NCBI RefSeq assembly: GCF_017814945.1 | Contig: NZ_JAGIPX010000059.1 | Coordinates: 1 to 51,504, forward strand | DNA: 51,504 nucleotides | Origin: Paraburkholderia sp. LEh10 | Lineage (GTDB): Bacteria; Pseudomonadota; Gammaproteobacteria; Burkholderiales; Burkholderiaceae | Reading direction: 5' to 3' | Shown: positions 1 through 8,414 of the stretch, one piece after another | Numbering within the stretch: the first letter of the stretch is position 1 | How the letters are laid out: every line of letters begins with the position of its first letter | Notes under the pieces: generated by a model | Seen by the model: the letters and a program-made list of their open reading frames with translations, nothing else | Databases searched by the model: none | What the model was told of the DNA's origin: nothing | Program-made: the position numbers and the translations under genes

Positions 1-5
1 CTTTG

Positions 6-37
6 CTTACTTTCTTTGCCGCGGCAAAGAAAGTAAG
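6..37. repeat. 32-bp perfect palindrome, hairpin element
   Basis: A perfect inverted repeat centred on CCGCGG, with arms of the form CTTACTTTCTTTGC/GCAAAGAAAGTAAG. It lies downstream of the permease gene that reads leftward into it, so in RNA it would form a very stable hairpin at the 3' end of that transcript. Hairpins of this form recur in Burkholderia-group genomes as intergenic elements; that statement is from general knowledge. A role in termination or mRNA end protection is inferred. Confidence 0.7.
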
Positions 38-185
38 TGCCGCCCCGCACAGGGGCAACGCCTGCGCCGCGAGGCGCTATTGCGGATGCCCGCGCAAAGG
101 GAAAGCGAACCACCTCGCAGATGCTCGCGCAAAGCGAACTCGAACCGAACCGAACCGCATCATGATGCCCGCGCAGCGAGCCACG

Positions 186-1583
186 TCACGAATTCCCACG
201 CGCCAGCTTTGAATGCCTGCGCGAGTAGCCGAAATACACCAGCATTCCAACGGCAAGCCAAACAACAAACGCGATCCACGTAATGGCGCTCAGATTGACC
301 ATCAAAAACAGGCACGACGCGACAGCGAGAACAGGCACCACAGGCACGCCCGGGCACCGAAACGCGCGTGGCAGGTCGGGATGCGTGCGCCGCAACACGA
401 GTACCGCAATCGAAACCATCGAAAACGCCGCAAGCGTGCCGATGTTGATCAGCTCGGCGAGCACGTTGAGCGGCACGAGCGCGCCGATCAGGCCAAACAC
501 GACGCCGACGATCCAGGTCGTGGCGAACGGCGTCGCAAAGCGCGGATGGACTTTCGACAAAGCCGCGGGCAGCAGCCCGTCACGCGACATTGCGAAGATC
601 ACGCGCGTCTGGCCATACGCCATCACGAGGATCACGGTGAGCATGCCGAGCACCGCGCCCAGATCGATGAAGCCGGCGACCCAGTTCTGACCCGCCACCT
701 GCAGTGCGTACGACACCGGATGCGAAATGTTCGCGAACTGCGCGGACGGCACGATGCCCGTCACGACGGCTGCCACCGCGAAATACAGCACCGCGCATAC
801 GCCGAGCGACGCGATGATGCCGATGGGCAGATCGCGTTTCGGATTCTTCACCTCTTCCGCCGCCGACGAAACCGAGTCGAAGCCGATGAACGCGAAGAAC
901 ATCACGGCCGCCGCGCCGAACACGCCCGAAAGGCCGTTCGGCATGAACGGGTGCCAGTTGTCGGGCTTTACATGGAACACGCCGACGACGATCACCAGCA
1001 GCACCACCGTGACCTTGATCGCGACCATCAGGTTGTTCACGCGCGTCGATTCGCGCACGCCGACGCCAAGCAGCGTCGTGATCGCCATCATCACGAGGAA
1101 CGCGGGCAGATTGAAGAGCGTCTCGTGTCCCGGCAGCGCGCCGGGCGCCGCCGTGAGCGCGACGGGCAGCGACACGCCGAAGCCAGACAGCAGCGATTGC
1201 AGATAGCCCGACCAGCCCACCGACACCGCCGACGTCGCGAGCCCATACTCCAGCATCAGATCCCAGCCGATGATCCACGCGGCCAGCTCGCCGAGCGTCG
1301 CGTACGAATATGTGTAGATCGAGCCGGCGACGGGGATCGTCGACGCGAATTCGGCGTAGGCAAGCGCCGCGAAGCCGCATGCGATTGCCGCGATGATGAA
1401 CGACAGCATCAGCGCCGGGCCCGCCTGCACGGCGCCCGTGCCCGTCAGCACAAAGATGCCGGTGCCGATGATGGCGCCGACGCCGAGAAAGGTGAGATCG
1501 AGCGCGCCGAGCGCCTTTTTCAGGCCGGCAGCCTGCGCGCCGGCGATCATGTGCTCGACGTTCTTTTTGCGAAAGAGGGACAT
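186..1583 (-). CDS. APC-family amino acid permease (cationic amino acid transporter type)
   Basis: A 465-residue inner-membrane transporter of the amino acid-polyamine-organocation superfamily. The N-terminal half carries the family hallmark GVGAIIGTGIFVLTG in the first membrane helix, followed by about eleven further hydrophobic segments, and a conserved FFAFIGFDSVSSAAEEVKNP region after helix 6, typical of the YfnA/CAT branch. It should import amino acids by proton symport; the substrate cannot be read from sequence. I place the start at the ATG at 1583 because AGGAGA lies 7 bases upstream; an in-frame start 14 codons earlier lacks one. The gene is monocistronic and ends at a strong palindrome beyond its stop. 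Confidence 0.9.
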   Translation of the reverse strand: MSLFRKKNVEHMIAGAQAAGLKKALGALDLTFLGVGAIIGTGIFVLTGTGAVQAGPALMLSFIIAAIACGFAALAYAEFASTIPVAGSIYTYSYATLGELAAWIIGWDLMLEYGLATSAVSVGWSGYLQSLLSGFGVSLPVALTAAPGALPGHETLFNLPAFLVMMAITTLLGVGVRESTRVNNLMVAIKVTVVLLVIVVGVFHVKPDNWHPFMPNGLSGVFGAAAVMFFAFIGFDSVSSAAEEVKNPKRDLPIGIIASLGVCAVLYFAVAAVVTGIVPSAQFANISHPVSYALQVAGQNWVAGFIDLGAVLGMLTVILVMAYGQTRVIFAMSRDGLLPAALSKVHPRFATPFATTWIVGVVFGLIGALVPLNVLAELINIGTLAAFSMVSIAVLVLRRTHPDLPRAFRCPGVPVVPVLAVASCLFLMVNLSAITWIAFVVWLAVGMLVYFGYSRRHSKLARGNS

Positions 1584-1722
1584 TTGGCGGGGTCTCCTGT
1601 GAAGCACGCGTGTGGGCGCGCCCAATGTCGGGGAAAACCCGCAATTTTAGCGGAAGTGCGTCGGCCAGCCCTTCGTGATGCACAACGGACGAGCGCCGCG
1701 GCCCGTCCGGCGGTGCGCCGGA

Positions 1723-2379
1723 TCAAGCCGTCATCGCCGGATTCAGATCGACGAGACGGTTGCTCATCACGTAGAAGGTGAGCTCGGCGTTGTTGCGCAG
1801 CTTCATCTTTTCGAGCAGCCGCGTTCGATAGACGCTCACCGTCTTCACCGACAGTGACAGCGCCACCGCGATATCCGTCAGACGTTTGCCCGACGCGAGC
1901 ATGCACAGCGTCTGGTATTCGCGGTCGGAGAGCTTCTCGTGCGGCATCTGCTCGCCGTCGTACGACACGTAATCGGCGAGCGCTTCCGCCATCGCCGGGC
2001 TCACGTACTTGCGGCCCGCCGCGACCTGCTGGATGGCGGCCATCATCTGCGCGGCGTCGATCGTCTTCGACAGGTAGCCCGCCGCGCCGGCCTTCAGCGC
2101 ACGCACGGCGTACTGGTCCTCGCGGTACATCGAGAACATCAGCACGGGAATGCGCGGCACCTTGCGCTTCAGGCGCTTGAGCACCTCGACGCCGTTCATG
2201 TCCGGCAGCGAGATGTCGAGCAGGATCACGTCGTACACATGCTTCGACGCCAGCGCGAGGACTTCGGCGCCTGTCTGCGCCTCGGCGACGTCGTCGGCGA
2301 CGCCCCGGTCGATCAGCAGTTGCCGCACACCCTGACGAACGATGGCGTGATCTTCGGCAATCAGAATGCGCAGGCTCAT
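1723..2379 (-). CDS. NarL/FixJ-family response regulator
   Basis: A 218-residue two-component response regulator. The receiver domain (about 1-120) has the acidic pocket near D10, the phospho-acceptor D55 in the segment VILLDISLPD, and K105. A LuxR-type helix-turn-helix (about 150-200, LSDREYQTLCMLASG and VKTVSVYRTRLLEKM) binds DNA. It starts 16 bases after the stop of the histidine kinase gene upstream, so the two are an operon and cognate partners. The regulon is unknown; there is no obvious target gene beside it except the divergent or downstream permease on the same strand. Confidence 0.93.
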   Translation of the reverse strand: MSLRILIAEDHAIVRQGVRQLLIDRGVADDVAEAQTGAEVLALASKHVYDVILLDISLPDMNGVEVLKRLKRKVPRIPVLMFSMYREDQYAVRALKAGAAGYLSKTIDAAQMMAAIQQVAAGRKYVSPAMAEALADYVSYDGEQMPHEKLSDREYQTLCMLASGKRLTDIAVALSLSVKTVSVYRTRLLEKMKLRNNAELTFYVMSNRLVDLNPAMTA

Positions 2380-2395
2380 AACGGGAAGTCAGTAT

Positions 2396-3274
2396 TCACA
2401 AACGGATTGCAGTGCGCCGCGCGCGCGGGCGCGCCGCGTTGCCCAGCAGCGCTTTCCATGCGAAGCGGGCGCGTACGGTGGTGCCGCGTGCGTCGGTCGC
2501 GGGCGCCACGATGCGCAGTTCGCCATCGAACGCATTGCAGCGCGCGCGCATTCCCGCCAGCCCGAACTGGCGCTCGTCCTGACCGGCATGCGGCGGAATG
2601 CCGACGCCGTCGTCGCTGACGACGATCGTGAGATGCGCGCCCGTGGTCTCAATGCGCATGTCCGCGCCCGACGCGCGCGCGTGCTTGGCGATATTGTTCA
2701 GCGCCTCTTGCGCGACGCGGAACACGGCCAGCGACGCATCGGCGGGCAGGCGCGTGAGGCGCGCATCCGCGGCGCACACGAAGCTCATCCGCAGTCCCGT
2801 GCGGACGGCGAAGCTGTTGGTCCAGTGCGACAGTGCGCAGACGATGCCTTTGTCGAGCGTCGGCGCGTGCAGATCGGCGACGGCCTGCTGGGTGGCTTGC
2901 GTGACGGCATCGAGCGAGCGCTGCGCGGTTTCGAGGGCGGCCGTGCATTGCTGCGGGGCGTCGGCGGGCAACCACGTTTCAACGCCCGCGAGCGCGAACC
3001 GTGCGGCCGTCAGCTCCGCGCCGACGCTGTCGTGCAATTCCTGCGCGACATGGCGGCGCGTCGTTTCCTGCACGCGCATCAATTCCGAGGCCAGTTCCCG
3101 CACGCGCGCCTGCAGCCGCGCGACATGGTCGCCGGATGCCGACCGTGCGCGTGTATCAGCAGCATTGGAAGTGGACGAAGCCGTGGCGTGGCTCGCGAAG
3201 CCGTCCAGGGCGAGGGCGGTCGCCGGGTGCGTGTGCATGGCGAGCACGATCGACGGTTCCATGGCCGTGCTCAC
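2396..3274 (-). CDS. Soluble sensor histidine kinase, HisKA_3 (NarX/DegS-like) type
   Basis: A kinase of up to 292 residues. The dimerisation/phosphotransfer helix contains the H-box RRHVAQELHDSVGAE with the phosphorylated His81; the HATPase domain has the N-box QEALNNIAKHA (about 189-199), the G1 motif DDGVGIP (221-227) and FGLAGM (237-242). There is no membrane segment and no recognisable sensory domain in the first 50 residues, so it is probably cytoplasmic and may respond to a partner or an internal signal. The start is uncertain: a GTG at 3274 gives the longest form, with ATGs 4 and 12 codons later, and none has a clear ribosome binding site. Confidence 0.88.
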   Translation of the reverse strand: MSTAMEPSIVLAMHTHPATALALDGFASHATASSTSNAADTRARSASGDHVARLQARVRELASELMRVQETTRRHVAQELHDSVGAELTAARFALAGVETWLPADAPQQCTAALETAQRSLDAVTQATQQAVADLHAPTLDKGIVCALSHWTNSFAVRTGLRMSFVCAADARLTRLPADASLAVFRVAQEALNNIAKHARASGADMRIETTGAHLTIVVSDDGVGIPPHAGQDERQFGLAGMRARCNAFDGELRIVAPATDARGTTVRARFAWKALLGNAARPRARRTAIRL

Positions 3275-3685
3275 GAAACGGACTGGCTGACGACGCAGCG
3301 ATGCATCGACAGCGCATAGACGAAAGAACGCATGCGAACCCTGACCCCCCAGATGTGCCTTTCGCAGGAAATCCTGCGACGGAAAACGCTACGCCGGGCG
3401 TAACGAAATTTACATTCTGTAACAACAGAAGGCTGCTTTATTAAAAGTATGTCAAATGAGCGCCGCGTTGCGATCATATCTCAAAAAAAGAAAAAATGCC
3501 CGCCCATAGCGGGTTGCGGCGCAACACTTCGCGCAATAGTTGAGGTGATCGCCGCCTTTTTGTCGGACAAATTCCTACATCGGAAATCGCACGATCTCCG
3601 GCAAATTTGTAACCAGGTATCCGACTGGGTGTTGCCCGTCCGGACGCGCGGCGCGTCGGCGGCTGTGCAGCGCGAGAGTGGCGCG
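3275..3685. other. Intergenic region without a supported gene
   Basis: No open frame here has credible codon use. It holds AT-rich stretches around 3405-3470 that could contain the promoter of the leftward kinase-regulator operon. A small hairpin at 3499-3513 (CCCGC/GCGGG) is followed on the minus strand by a T-rich run, so it could act as a back-up leftward terminator. Confidence 0.5.
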
Positions 3686-3720
3686 CCAAAAGAAAAACCG
3701 GAGCGCGCAGGCTCCGGTTT
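3686..3720 (-). terminator. Rho-independent terminator of fpr
   Basis: On the minus strand a 10-bp perfect stem (AAACCGGAGC/GCTCCGGTTT, 3695-3704 with 3711-3720) with a 6-base loop is followed by a run of T. It lies about 50 bases past the stop of the ferredoxin reductase gene. Confidence 0.85.
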
Positions 3721-3767
3721 CAGTATTGCGGTTGACTGGCGCGGCCATCATGGCCGCCGCGCAGGGG

Positions 3768-4538
3768 TTAGCCGACAAACGCCTTTTCGACGACGTAATG
3801 GCCAGGATTGTTGTTGCTGCCTTCCTGGAAGCCCATGCTGTCGAGCAGTTCACGCGTGTCGCGCAGCATGTGTGGGCTGCCGCAGAGCATCACACGGTCG
3901 TTTTCGAGCGAGAAGTGCGGCAGGTCGAGGTCTTCGAACAGCTTCTTCGTTTCGATCAGATCCGTGATGCGGCCGCGATTGGCGAACGGTTCGCGCGTGA
4001 CGGTCGGGTAGTACACCAGCTTGTCGCGGATCAGCTCGCCGATATGCTCGTGGGCCGGCAGATGATTCGTGATGTATTCCTTGTACGCCAGCTCGTCGAC
4101 GAAACGGCACGTATGCGTCAGCACCACGCGCTCGTAGCGGTCGTAGACGTCCGGGTCCTTGATGATCGACATGAAAGGAGCGAGGCCCGTGCCCGTCGAC
4201 AGGAGCCACAGCGTCTTGCCGGGCAGCAGGTTGTCGGCCATCAGCGTGCCCGTCGGCTTCTTGCCGATCAGGACCTGGTCGCCGACCTTCAGATGCTGGA
4301 GGCGCGACGTCAGCGGGCCGTCCTGCACCTTGATGCTAAGGAATTCGAGGTTCTCTTCGTAGTTCGCGCTCGCCATGCTGTACGCACGGATCAACGGTTT
4401 GCCGTCGACTTCGAGGCCGACCATCGTGAACTGGCCATTTTCGAAGCGGAACGACGCATCGCGCGTGCAGGTGAAGCTGAAAAGCGTATCGGTCCAGTGA
4501 TGGACGCTCAGGACGGTTTGTGAATTCAGGTTGCTCAT
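3768..4538 (-). CDS. fpr: Ferredoxin/flavodoxin--NADP+ reductase
   Basis: A 256-residue FAD enzyme that exchanges electrons between NADPH and ferredoxin or flavodoxin in the cytosol, important for iron-sulfur and oxidative-stress metabolism. The FAD-binding motif RAYSMAS lies at 51-57, the NADP-binding GTGLAPF at 116-122, CGSP near 219, and the protein ends VEKAFVG, a tail characteristic of the bacterial Fpr subclass. The ATG at 4538 was chosen because the family begins close to this point and a GAAGAA sequence precedes it; the 20 codons upstream are arginine/cysteine rich and look non-coding. Monocistronic with its own terminator. Confidence 0.95.
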   Translation of the reverse strand: MSNLNSQTVLSVHHWTDTLFSFTCTRDASFRFENGQFTMVGLEVDGKPLIRAYSMASANYEENLEFLSIKVQDGPLTSRLQHLKVGDQVLIGKKPTGTLMADNLLPGKTLWLLSTGTGLAPFMSIIKDPDVYDRYERVVLTHTCRFVDELAYKEYITNHLPAHEHIGELIRDKLVYYPTVTREPFANRGRITDLIETKKLFEDLDLPHFSLENDRVMLCGSPHMLRDTRELLDSMGFQEGSNNNPGHYVVEKAFVG

Positions 4539-5071
4539 GGCTTCTTCGATGGTGCGAAAACAAGGTCGGCCACACACACAGCGGGACCGGCACGGCAAAG
4601 GCGATGCATCGTTCCGTGTCGACTGCGACCCCGGAAGCTGATGCGCAATCCGGTATTTTACCGCGTTACCGCATCGGGCATTGCCGGCGCGGGTTGGGGC
4701 GGTGAGTGTGGTCTGTCAAGCCGGTCGTCAAGCGACCGGCGCGGCTGTCGTTCGATTACGCGGGAACGGACAACTGCGGCGCGGCAAGAGGGCACTGCTG
4801 GGGTGGTGCGGCACTGGGTCTGTGCCCGGTGCTGACCGTCGCGGGTGTCGCCCGCCGGGTCTCGCCCGTCCGCGCTGGACGCCGGGCTTTCGCCGCCTGT
4901 CGGGCGCTTGCCGGCTGGCCATCCGGTGACGGCCACCGTTCAACGAATTACACGGCGCCGGTAGGCGCTATCGGGATATTACCGGAAACGTATTACGCGC
5001 TGCAGCATTGACCCTTCTCGCGAAGCTGGAAACCTGGAAAGCGCGAAAGGGCAGCATGAGAAACCACGCGC
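4539..5071. other. Gene-free GC-rich spacer with a hairpin
   Basis: No convincing reading frame. An 8-bp hairpin (GCCGGTCG/CGACCGGC, 4720-4727 with 4733-4740) and several short GC-rich inverted repeats are present around 4840-4930. I see no further feature. Confidence 0.5.
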
Positions 5072-5716
5072 TCAGCTCTCGGCGGCGAGTTTTGCGCCGA
5101 GCCCGACGAGCACCGCGCCGCACAGTCCGTCGATCGGCCGGCGCAGACGCCGGTAGCCGCGCTGCGTGCGCTCGGTCGCGAACATCAGCGCGACGCTGCC
5201 GTACCAGCCCACGGACATCGACGCGATCATCGCGAGCGCGATGCCGTAGAACCACAGCGGCGGATGGGCCGGAAACAGCGTGGCGAAGATACTGGTCCAG
5301 AACGCGCACGACTTCGGATTCGTCAGGCACGTGAGCATGCCCGAGCGCCACGCACGGAAATATGCACCGTGTTCATAGGCGGGCGACGGCTCGACGCTGA
5401 TGGCGGCAACGGCTTCGCCGCGCTTCGCGCTCGCGTGCACGAGCTTTATGCCGAACCATACCAGGTAAATCGCGCCCGCGATGCGGATGCCGTTGTACAG
5501 CCAGTCGATACGTTGCAGCACGGTGGCGAAGCCGAGCATTGCGAGCGATGCCCAGATCGTCGAGCCGGTGCCGACGCCCAGCGCCGACGCCGCGCCCAGC
5601 CCGCGCCGGCCTGCCAGCGACAACTGCGTGATCATGAAGAAGTTGGGACCGGGACTGACCAGCGCAATCAGATAGACGATGGCGATTTGCAGCAGGATCG
5701 GCAGGTAATGATGCAT
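5072..5716 (-). CDS. LysE-family amino acid/homoserine-lactone exporter
   Basis: A 214-residue membrane protein with about six hydrophobic helices. The N-terminal signature IVYLIALVSPGPNFFMI is diagnostic of the LysE/RhtB family, which exports amino acids and related small molecules across the inner membrane. A second conserved patch, GMLTCLTNPKSCAFW, lies near residue 135. The ATG at 5716 gives the usual family length; the longer frame upstream adds a non-hydrophobic leader. The substrate cannot be predicted. It stands alone, facing the decayed sugar locus. Confidence 0.9.
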   Translation of the reverse strand: MHHYLPILLQIAIVYLIALVSPGPNFFMITQLSLAGRRGLGAASALGVGTGSTIWASLAMLGFATVLQRIDWLYNGIRIAGAIYLVWFGIKLVHASAKRGEAVAAISVEPSPAYEHGAYFRAWRSGMLTCLTNPKSCAFWTSIFATLFPAHPPLWFYGIALAMIASMSVGWYGSVALMFATERTQRGYRRLRRPIDGLCGAVLVGLGAKLAAES

Positions 5717-5879
5717 GTCGACGATTTGCCGCGCGGGGCGGCCTGTTGGGCGGAACGAGGGCGGAACCGCGATCTTACTCCGGCTGGGTGTAGTTGAGTT
5801 CGAGCCGGGCATCCGCGGCGCCAGGGTCCTTATGCCAAGGCCTTCGGGCTCACGCCGCCGTTCGCGGCGCTGCCGCGCC

Positions 5880-6448
5880 GCGAATCGCCGCTTTTCGACG
5901 CGATGATCGACATGCCGGGCTGCTTTTCGATCACTTCGTCGAAGCCCTTCTTGCGTTCGTTCGCAGATGACGCGCCCGTCGTGCCTTCGAGTTCGATGAT
6001 CTTCGCCTTGCCGCCCGTCGCCTTGAAAGCCAGTCGGCGGCGCGATGCCCCTGATCGATGAAGTCCGAGCCGATGAACGTGATGTAGTCGCGGCCCGCCT
6101 TCGCCACCGAATGATCGACGTTACGGTCGACGAGAATCACAGGACGCGCTGCGCGATCATGCTCTGGATATCGGAGACCTGCTTCGAGTTGGAGCCGTTG
6201 GCATCCGTCATCATGAGCTGCCAGCCGCATTTCGCGGCAATTTCCTTGAAGCTCCTGGTTTCGGCGAGACGCCACGGGTTGTTGCTCTCCGTCTGCGCGA
6301 AGCCGACCTTCAGCGGCGTTTTGCTGGCGAGCTTCGGCAGATCGTCGGCCTGCGCCGACGCAACAACACGGCTCAGTGCGACTGCCAACAGCGATGCGGC
6401 GAGCGGCTGAAGCCGCTGCCGGCGCGAAGCCCGATAGTGCGACGCCAT
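5880..6448 (-). pseudogene. Remnant of a sugar ABC transporter periplasmic binding protein (YtfQ-like)
   Basis: Starting at the ATG at 6448 (preceded by AGGAAG) the sequence encodes a signal peptide and the start of a periplasmic sugar-binding protein (LKVGFAQTESNNPWRLAETRS, then CGWQLMMTDANG). After MIAQRV the frame breaks: the expected middle segment is missing and the homologous sequence resumes in another frame as ILVDRNVDHSVAKAG and FIGSDFIDQGHRAADWL, then shifts again to read an ELEGTTGASSAN-like and KGFDEVIEKQPGMSIIAS segment up to about 5880. The C-terminal half is gone. An internal deletion, at least two frameshifts and truncation make it non-functional. It would have been the first gene of a sugar import operon controlled by the adjacent LacI regulator. 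Confidence 0.8.
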
Positions 6449-6555
6449 GTCTTCCTCTAGTACCAGTTGGTGTGTTTTGCTTTTGTGCCTTCAACTGTCG
6501 CGGCACTCTGGTGGTGACCCGTCCTGCTGATTATTTCATCGCGAATTATTGTTGA

Positions 6556-7638
6556 TCAATCGCTAATAATATTAATTACGGGCGCTTTTGCCTCGGTAAT
6601 TTCCCGGACTGAGCCGCGTTCGATCAGCGGGCCGTCGAGCTTCACCATCCGGTGGCGGACGGGCGCGCCCGCCGCGTGGTTGTGGACCTCCTGGAGCAGC
6701 GTTTCGACGGCCCAGCGGCCGAGTTCGTAGTTGGGCAGCACGACCGTCGAAAGCGGCGGATGCGTATGGCGCGCGATTTCCTGATCGTCGTAGCCGAGCA
6801 CGGAAATGTCGTCGGGCACGCGATAGCCGAGCTGCTTCAATGCCTCTATCGCGCCGAGCGCCATCAGGTCGTTCGCGCAGAAGATGGCCGTCGGCGGATG
6901 CGGGTCGCGCATCAGCGACAGCGTGTGCTCGAAGCCCGTGCCCGAGCTCCAGTCGCCGTCGCGGACCATCTCCGGCGCGAACGGCAGATCGGCGGTGGCA
7001 AGTGCGGTGCGGTAGCCCTTCAGGCGGTCTCTTGCTGCGTCCTGCCAGGGTTCGCCGTTGATGAAGCCGATTCGCCTGTGTCCCGCGTGCAGCAGGTATT
7101 CCGTTGCGACGTGGCCGCCCGCCACCTCGGCGGGCACGATCGACGACTGGGCGCCGTCGGCCGTGTAGCAGTTCAGCAGCACGGTCGGCACGCGCGACAG
7201 CGCGCCGGGCAGCGTCACCTTGCGGGTATAGACGGTGGCGTAGACCACGCCGAACACGGACGGACTCGACAGCGCGGCATCGAGCACCTGCTGCTCGATG
7301 TCAGCGTTGCCGTGCGTCGAGTAGACGGCGAGCAGCTTGCCGTTCGAATAGGCCGCGTCGCGCGCGCCGTCGATGTTCACGACCGGGTGCGGGCTCGTCG
7401 AGATTTCGTCGGCGAGATAGATGATCAGATTGCGTTCGTCGGAGGAAGGCCGCAGCGGTTCGCGCGCGCTTAGCCGGTAGCCGAGATCCTGTGCCGCCTT
7501 CAGCACCTTGTCGCGCGTGGCTTCGGAGAACTTCGCGCTGGTGGCGTTGTTGAGGACAAGAGAGACGGTCGATTGCGATACGCCGGTGAGCTTGGCGATA
7601 TCGGTCATCGTCGGGCGGCGCTGAGTCGATTTTTTCAT
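6556..7638 (-). CDS. LacI-family transcriptional regulator
   Basis: A 360-residue sugar-responsive repressor. The N-terminal helix-turn-helix (about 10-55, TMTDIAKLTGVSQSTVSLVLN) is followed by a periplasmic-binding-protein-like effector domain with HRRIGFINGEPWQDAARDR, IFCANDLMALGAIEAL and VPDDISVLGYDDQEIARHT. It presumably controlled the sugar-binding protein gene downstream and the epimerase gene divergently upstream, both now pseudogenes. Three copies of CTAATAATAT lie at its 3' end and in the upstream spacer, candidate operators including one for autoregulation. Codon use is normal and the frame is intact, so the repressor may still bind DNA even though its neighbours have decayed. Confidence 0.93.
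   Translation of the reverse strand: MKKSTQRRPTMTDIAKLTGVSQSTVSLVLNNATSAKFSEATRDKVLKAAQDLGYRLSAREPLRPSSDERNLIIYLADEISTSPHPVVNIDGARDAAYSNGKLLAVYSTHGNADIEQQVLDAALSSPSVFGVVYATVYTRKVTLPGALSRVPTVLLNCYTADGAQSSIVPAEVAGGHVATEYLLHAGHRRIGFINGEPWQDAARDRLKGYRTALATADLPFAPEMVRDGDWSSGTGFEHTLSLMRDPHPPTAIFCANDLMALGAIEALKQLGYRVPDDISVLGYDDQEIARHTHPPLSTVVLPNYELGRWAVETLLQEVHNHAAGAPVRHRMVKLDGPLIERGSVREITEAKAPVINIISD
6562..6576. promoter_or_regulatory. Candidate LacI-type operator, copy 1
   Basis: GCTAATAATATTAAT contains the shared core CTAATAATAT and a TAATATTA palindrome. It sits inside the last codons of the regulator gene and about 115 bases upstream of the start of the decayed binding-protein gene, where an operator for that operon would be expected. 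Confidence 0.5.
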
Positions 7639-7706
7639 TGGTCTGGCCGGGCAACGGCGGCGTGTAGACGTGGGATGCCGCAGGGCATCGTGGTGCTGAC
7701 GGTAAC

Positions 7707-7717
7707 ACTAATAATAT
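7707..7717. promoter_or_regulatory. Candidate LacI-type operator, copy 2
   Basis: ACTAATAATAT, identical over 11 bases to copy 3, about 70 bases upstream of the regulator start codon; suited to autoregulation. The surrounding region is otherwise GC-rich, so the AT-rich core stands out. Confidence 0.5.
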
Positions 7718-7798
7718 GCGCTGGACAACACGCGCAAACCCCTCCTTTTCCCTGCTGACGCGGTGTCTTCGGGAGGTGCGCTTTTACACGAATTTATT

Positions 7799-7813
7799 AC
7801 TAATAATATTGGT
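7799..7813. promoter_or_regulatory. Candidate LacI-type operator, copy 3
   Basis: ACTAATAATATTGGT, a 15-base imperfect palindrome with six of seven pairs matching around a central A. It is 92 bases from copy 2 and lies upstream of the rightward epimerase remnant, so the two sites could serve the divergent promoters. Confidence 0.55.
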
Positions 7814-7922
7814 ATGAGGACGTCGGCGTGCGATTCTCGGTCGCGCGAGCCGCTTCGGGCGACGGCGTCGGGAAACGAGCCTGTCCGCCGCGTCGCAACC
7901 GTCCACACTAACTCGAACGAAC

Positions 7923-8393
7923 ATGCGCGAAGCATTCCACAGCCCTCTACGGCCGGCCGAGCCGCCGATGTGCGCATCGACGACGAGCGATGGATCGGTG
8001 AGCGGATCGATCACGGCTCACGTCGAGCAGATGTGGCTCGTCGATCAAAACGTGCTGCCGACGCGTGTCGGTCCGCATCCCGCCGTCGACGCGCTGCGGC
8101 GCGGCATGAACGCCGATGAGTTCGATCTCGACAACAACTTCAGCGGCTGGTCGCGCAGCGCGACGGTGGCGTGGCGGGACGAGCGTCGACAGGTGACGCT
8201 GACGGCCGAAGCGCCGTTCGATCATCTGGTGATATTCGCGCCTGCGAACGACGTGCAGCTATGCGTCGAGCCCGTCACCAACACGACGGACTGCTTCAAT
8301 GCGAAAGACGAGCGTGAACGCGCGGGCCACCGCGTGCTTCAACCGGGCGAAGCGATCAGCGCCGTGCTGAAGTGGACGCCGCGGCGCGATTGA
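7923..8393 (+). pseudogene. Truncated aldose 1-epimerase (GalM-like), C-terminal part
   Basis: The frame from about 8010 reads as the C-terminal half of an aldose 1-epimerase: LDNNFSGWSRSATVAW, then the conserved block FDHLVIFAPANDVQLCVEPVTN and a final LQPGEAISAVLKW. Full-length family members have about 300-340 residues; only about 125 recognisable residues remain and the catalytic His and the sugar-binding N-terminal strands are missing. The preceding 150 bases look like shifted coding sequence. It may still be translated as a 156-residue protein but should not be an active mutarotase. It marks the other flank of the decayed sugar locus. Confidence 0.72.
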
Positions 8394-8414
8394 AAGCGGC
8401 CGGGCGCCCCGCAC

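Noticed and set aside
213..1781. Long rightward open frame of 522 codons opposite the permease
   Set aside because: It is rich in Arg, His and Gln with no motif; it is the antisense shadow of a GC-rich membrane protein gene.
3678..4523. 281-codon rightward frame across fpr
   Set aside because: Mirror of a well-defined ferredoxin-NADP reductase; no motifs of its own.
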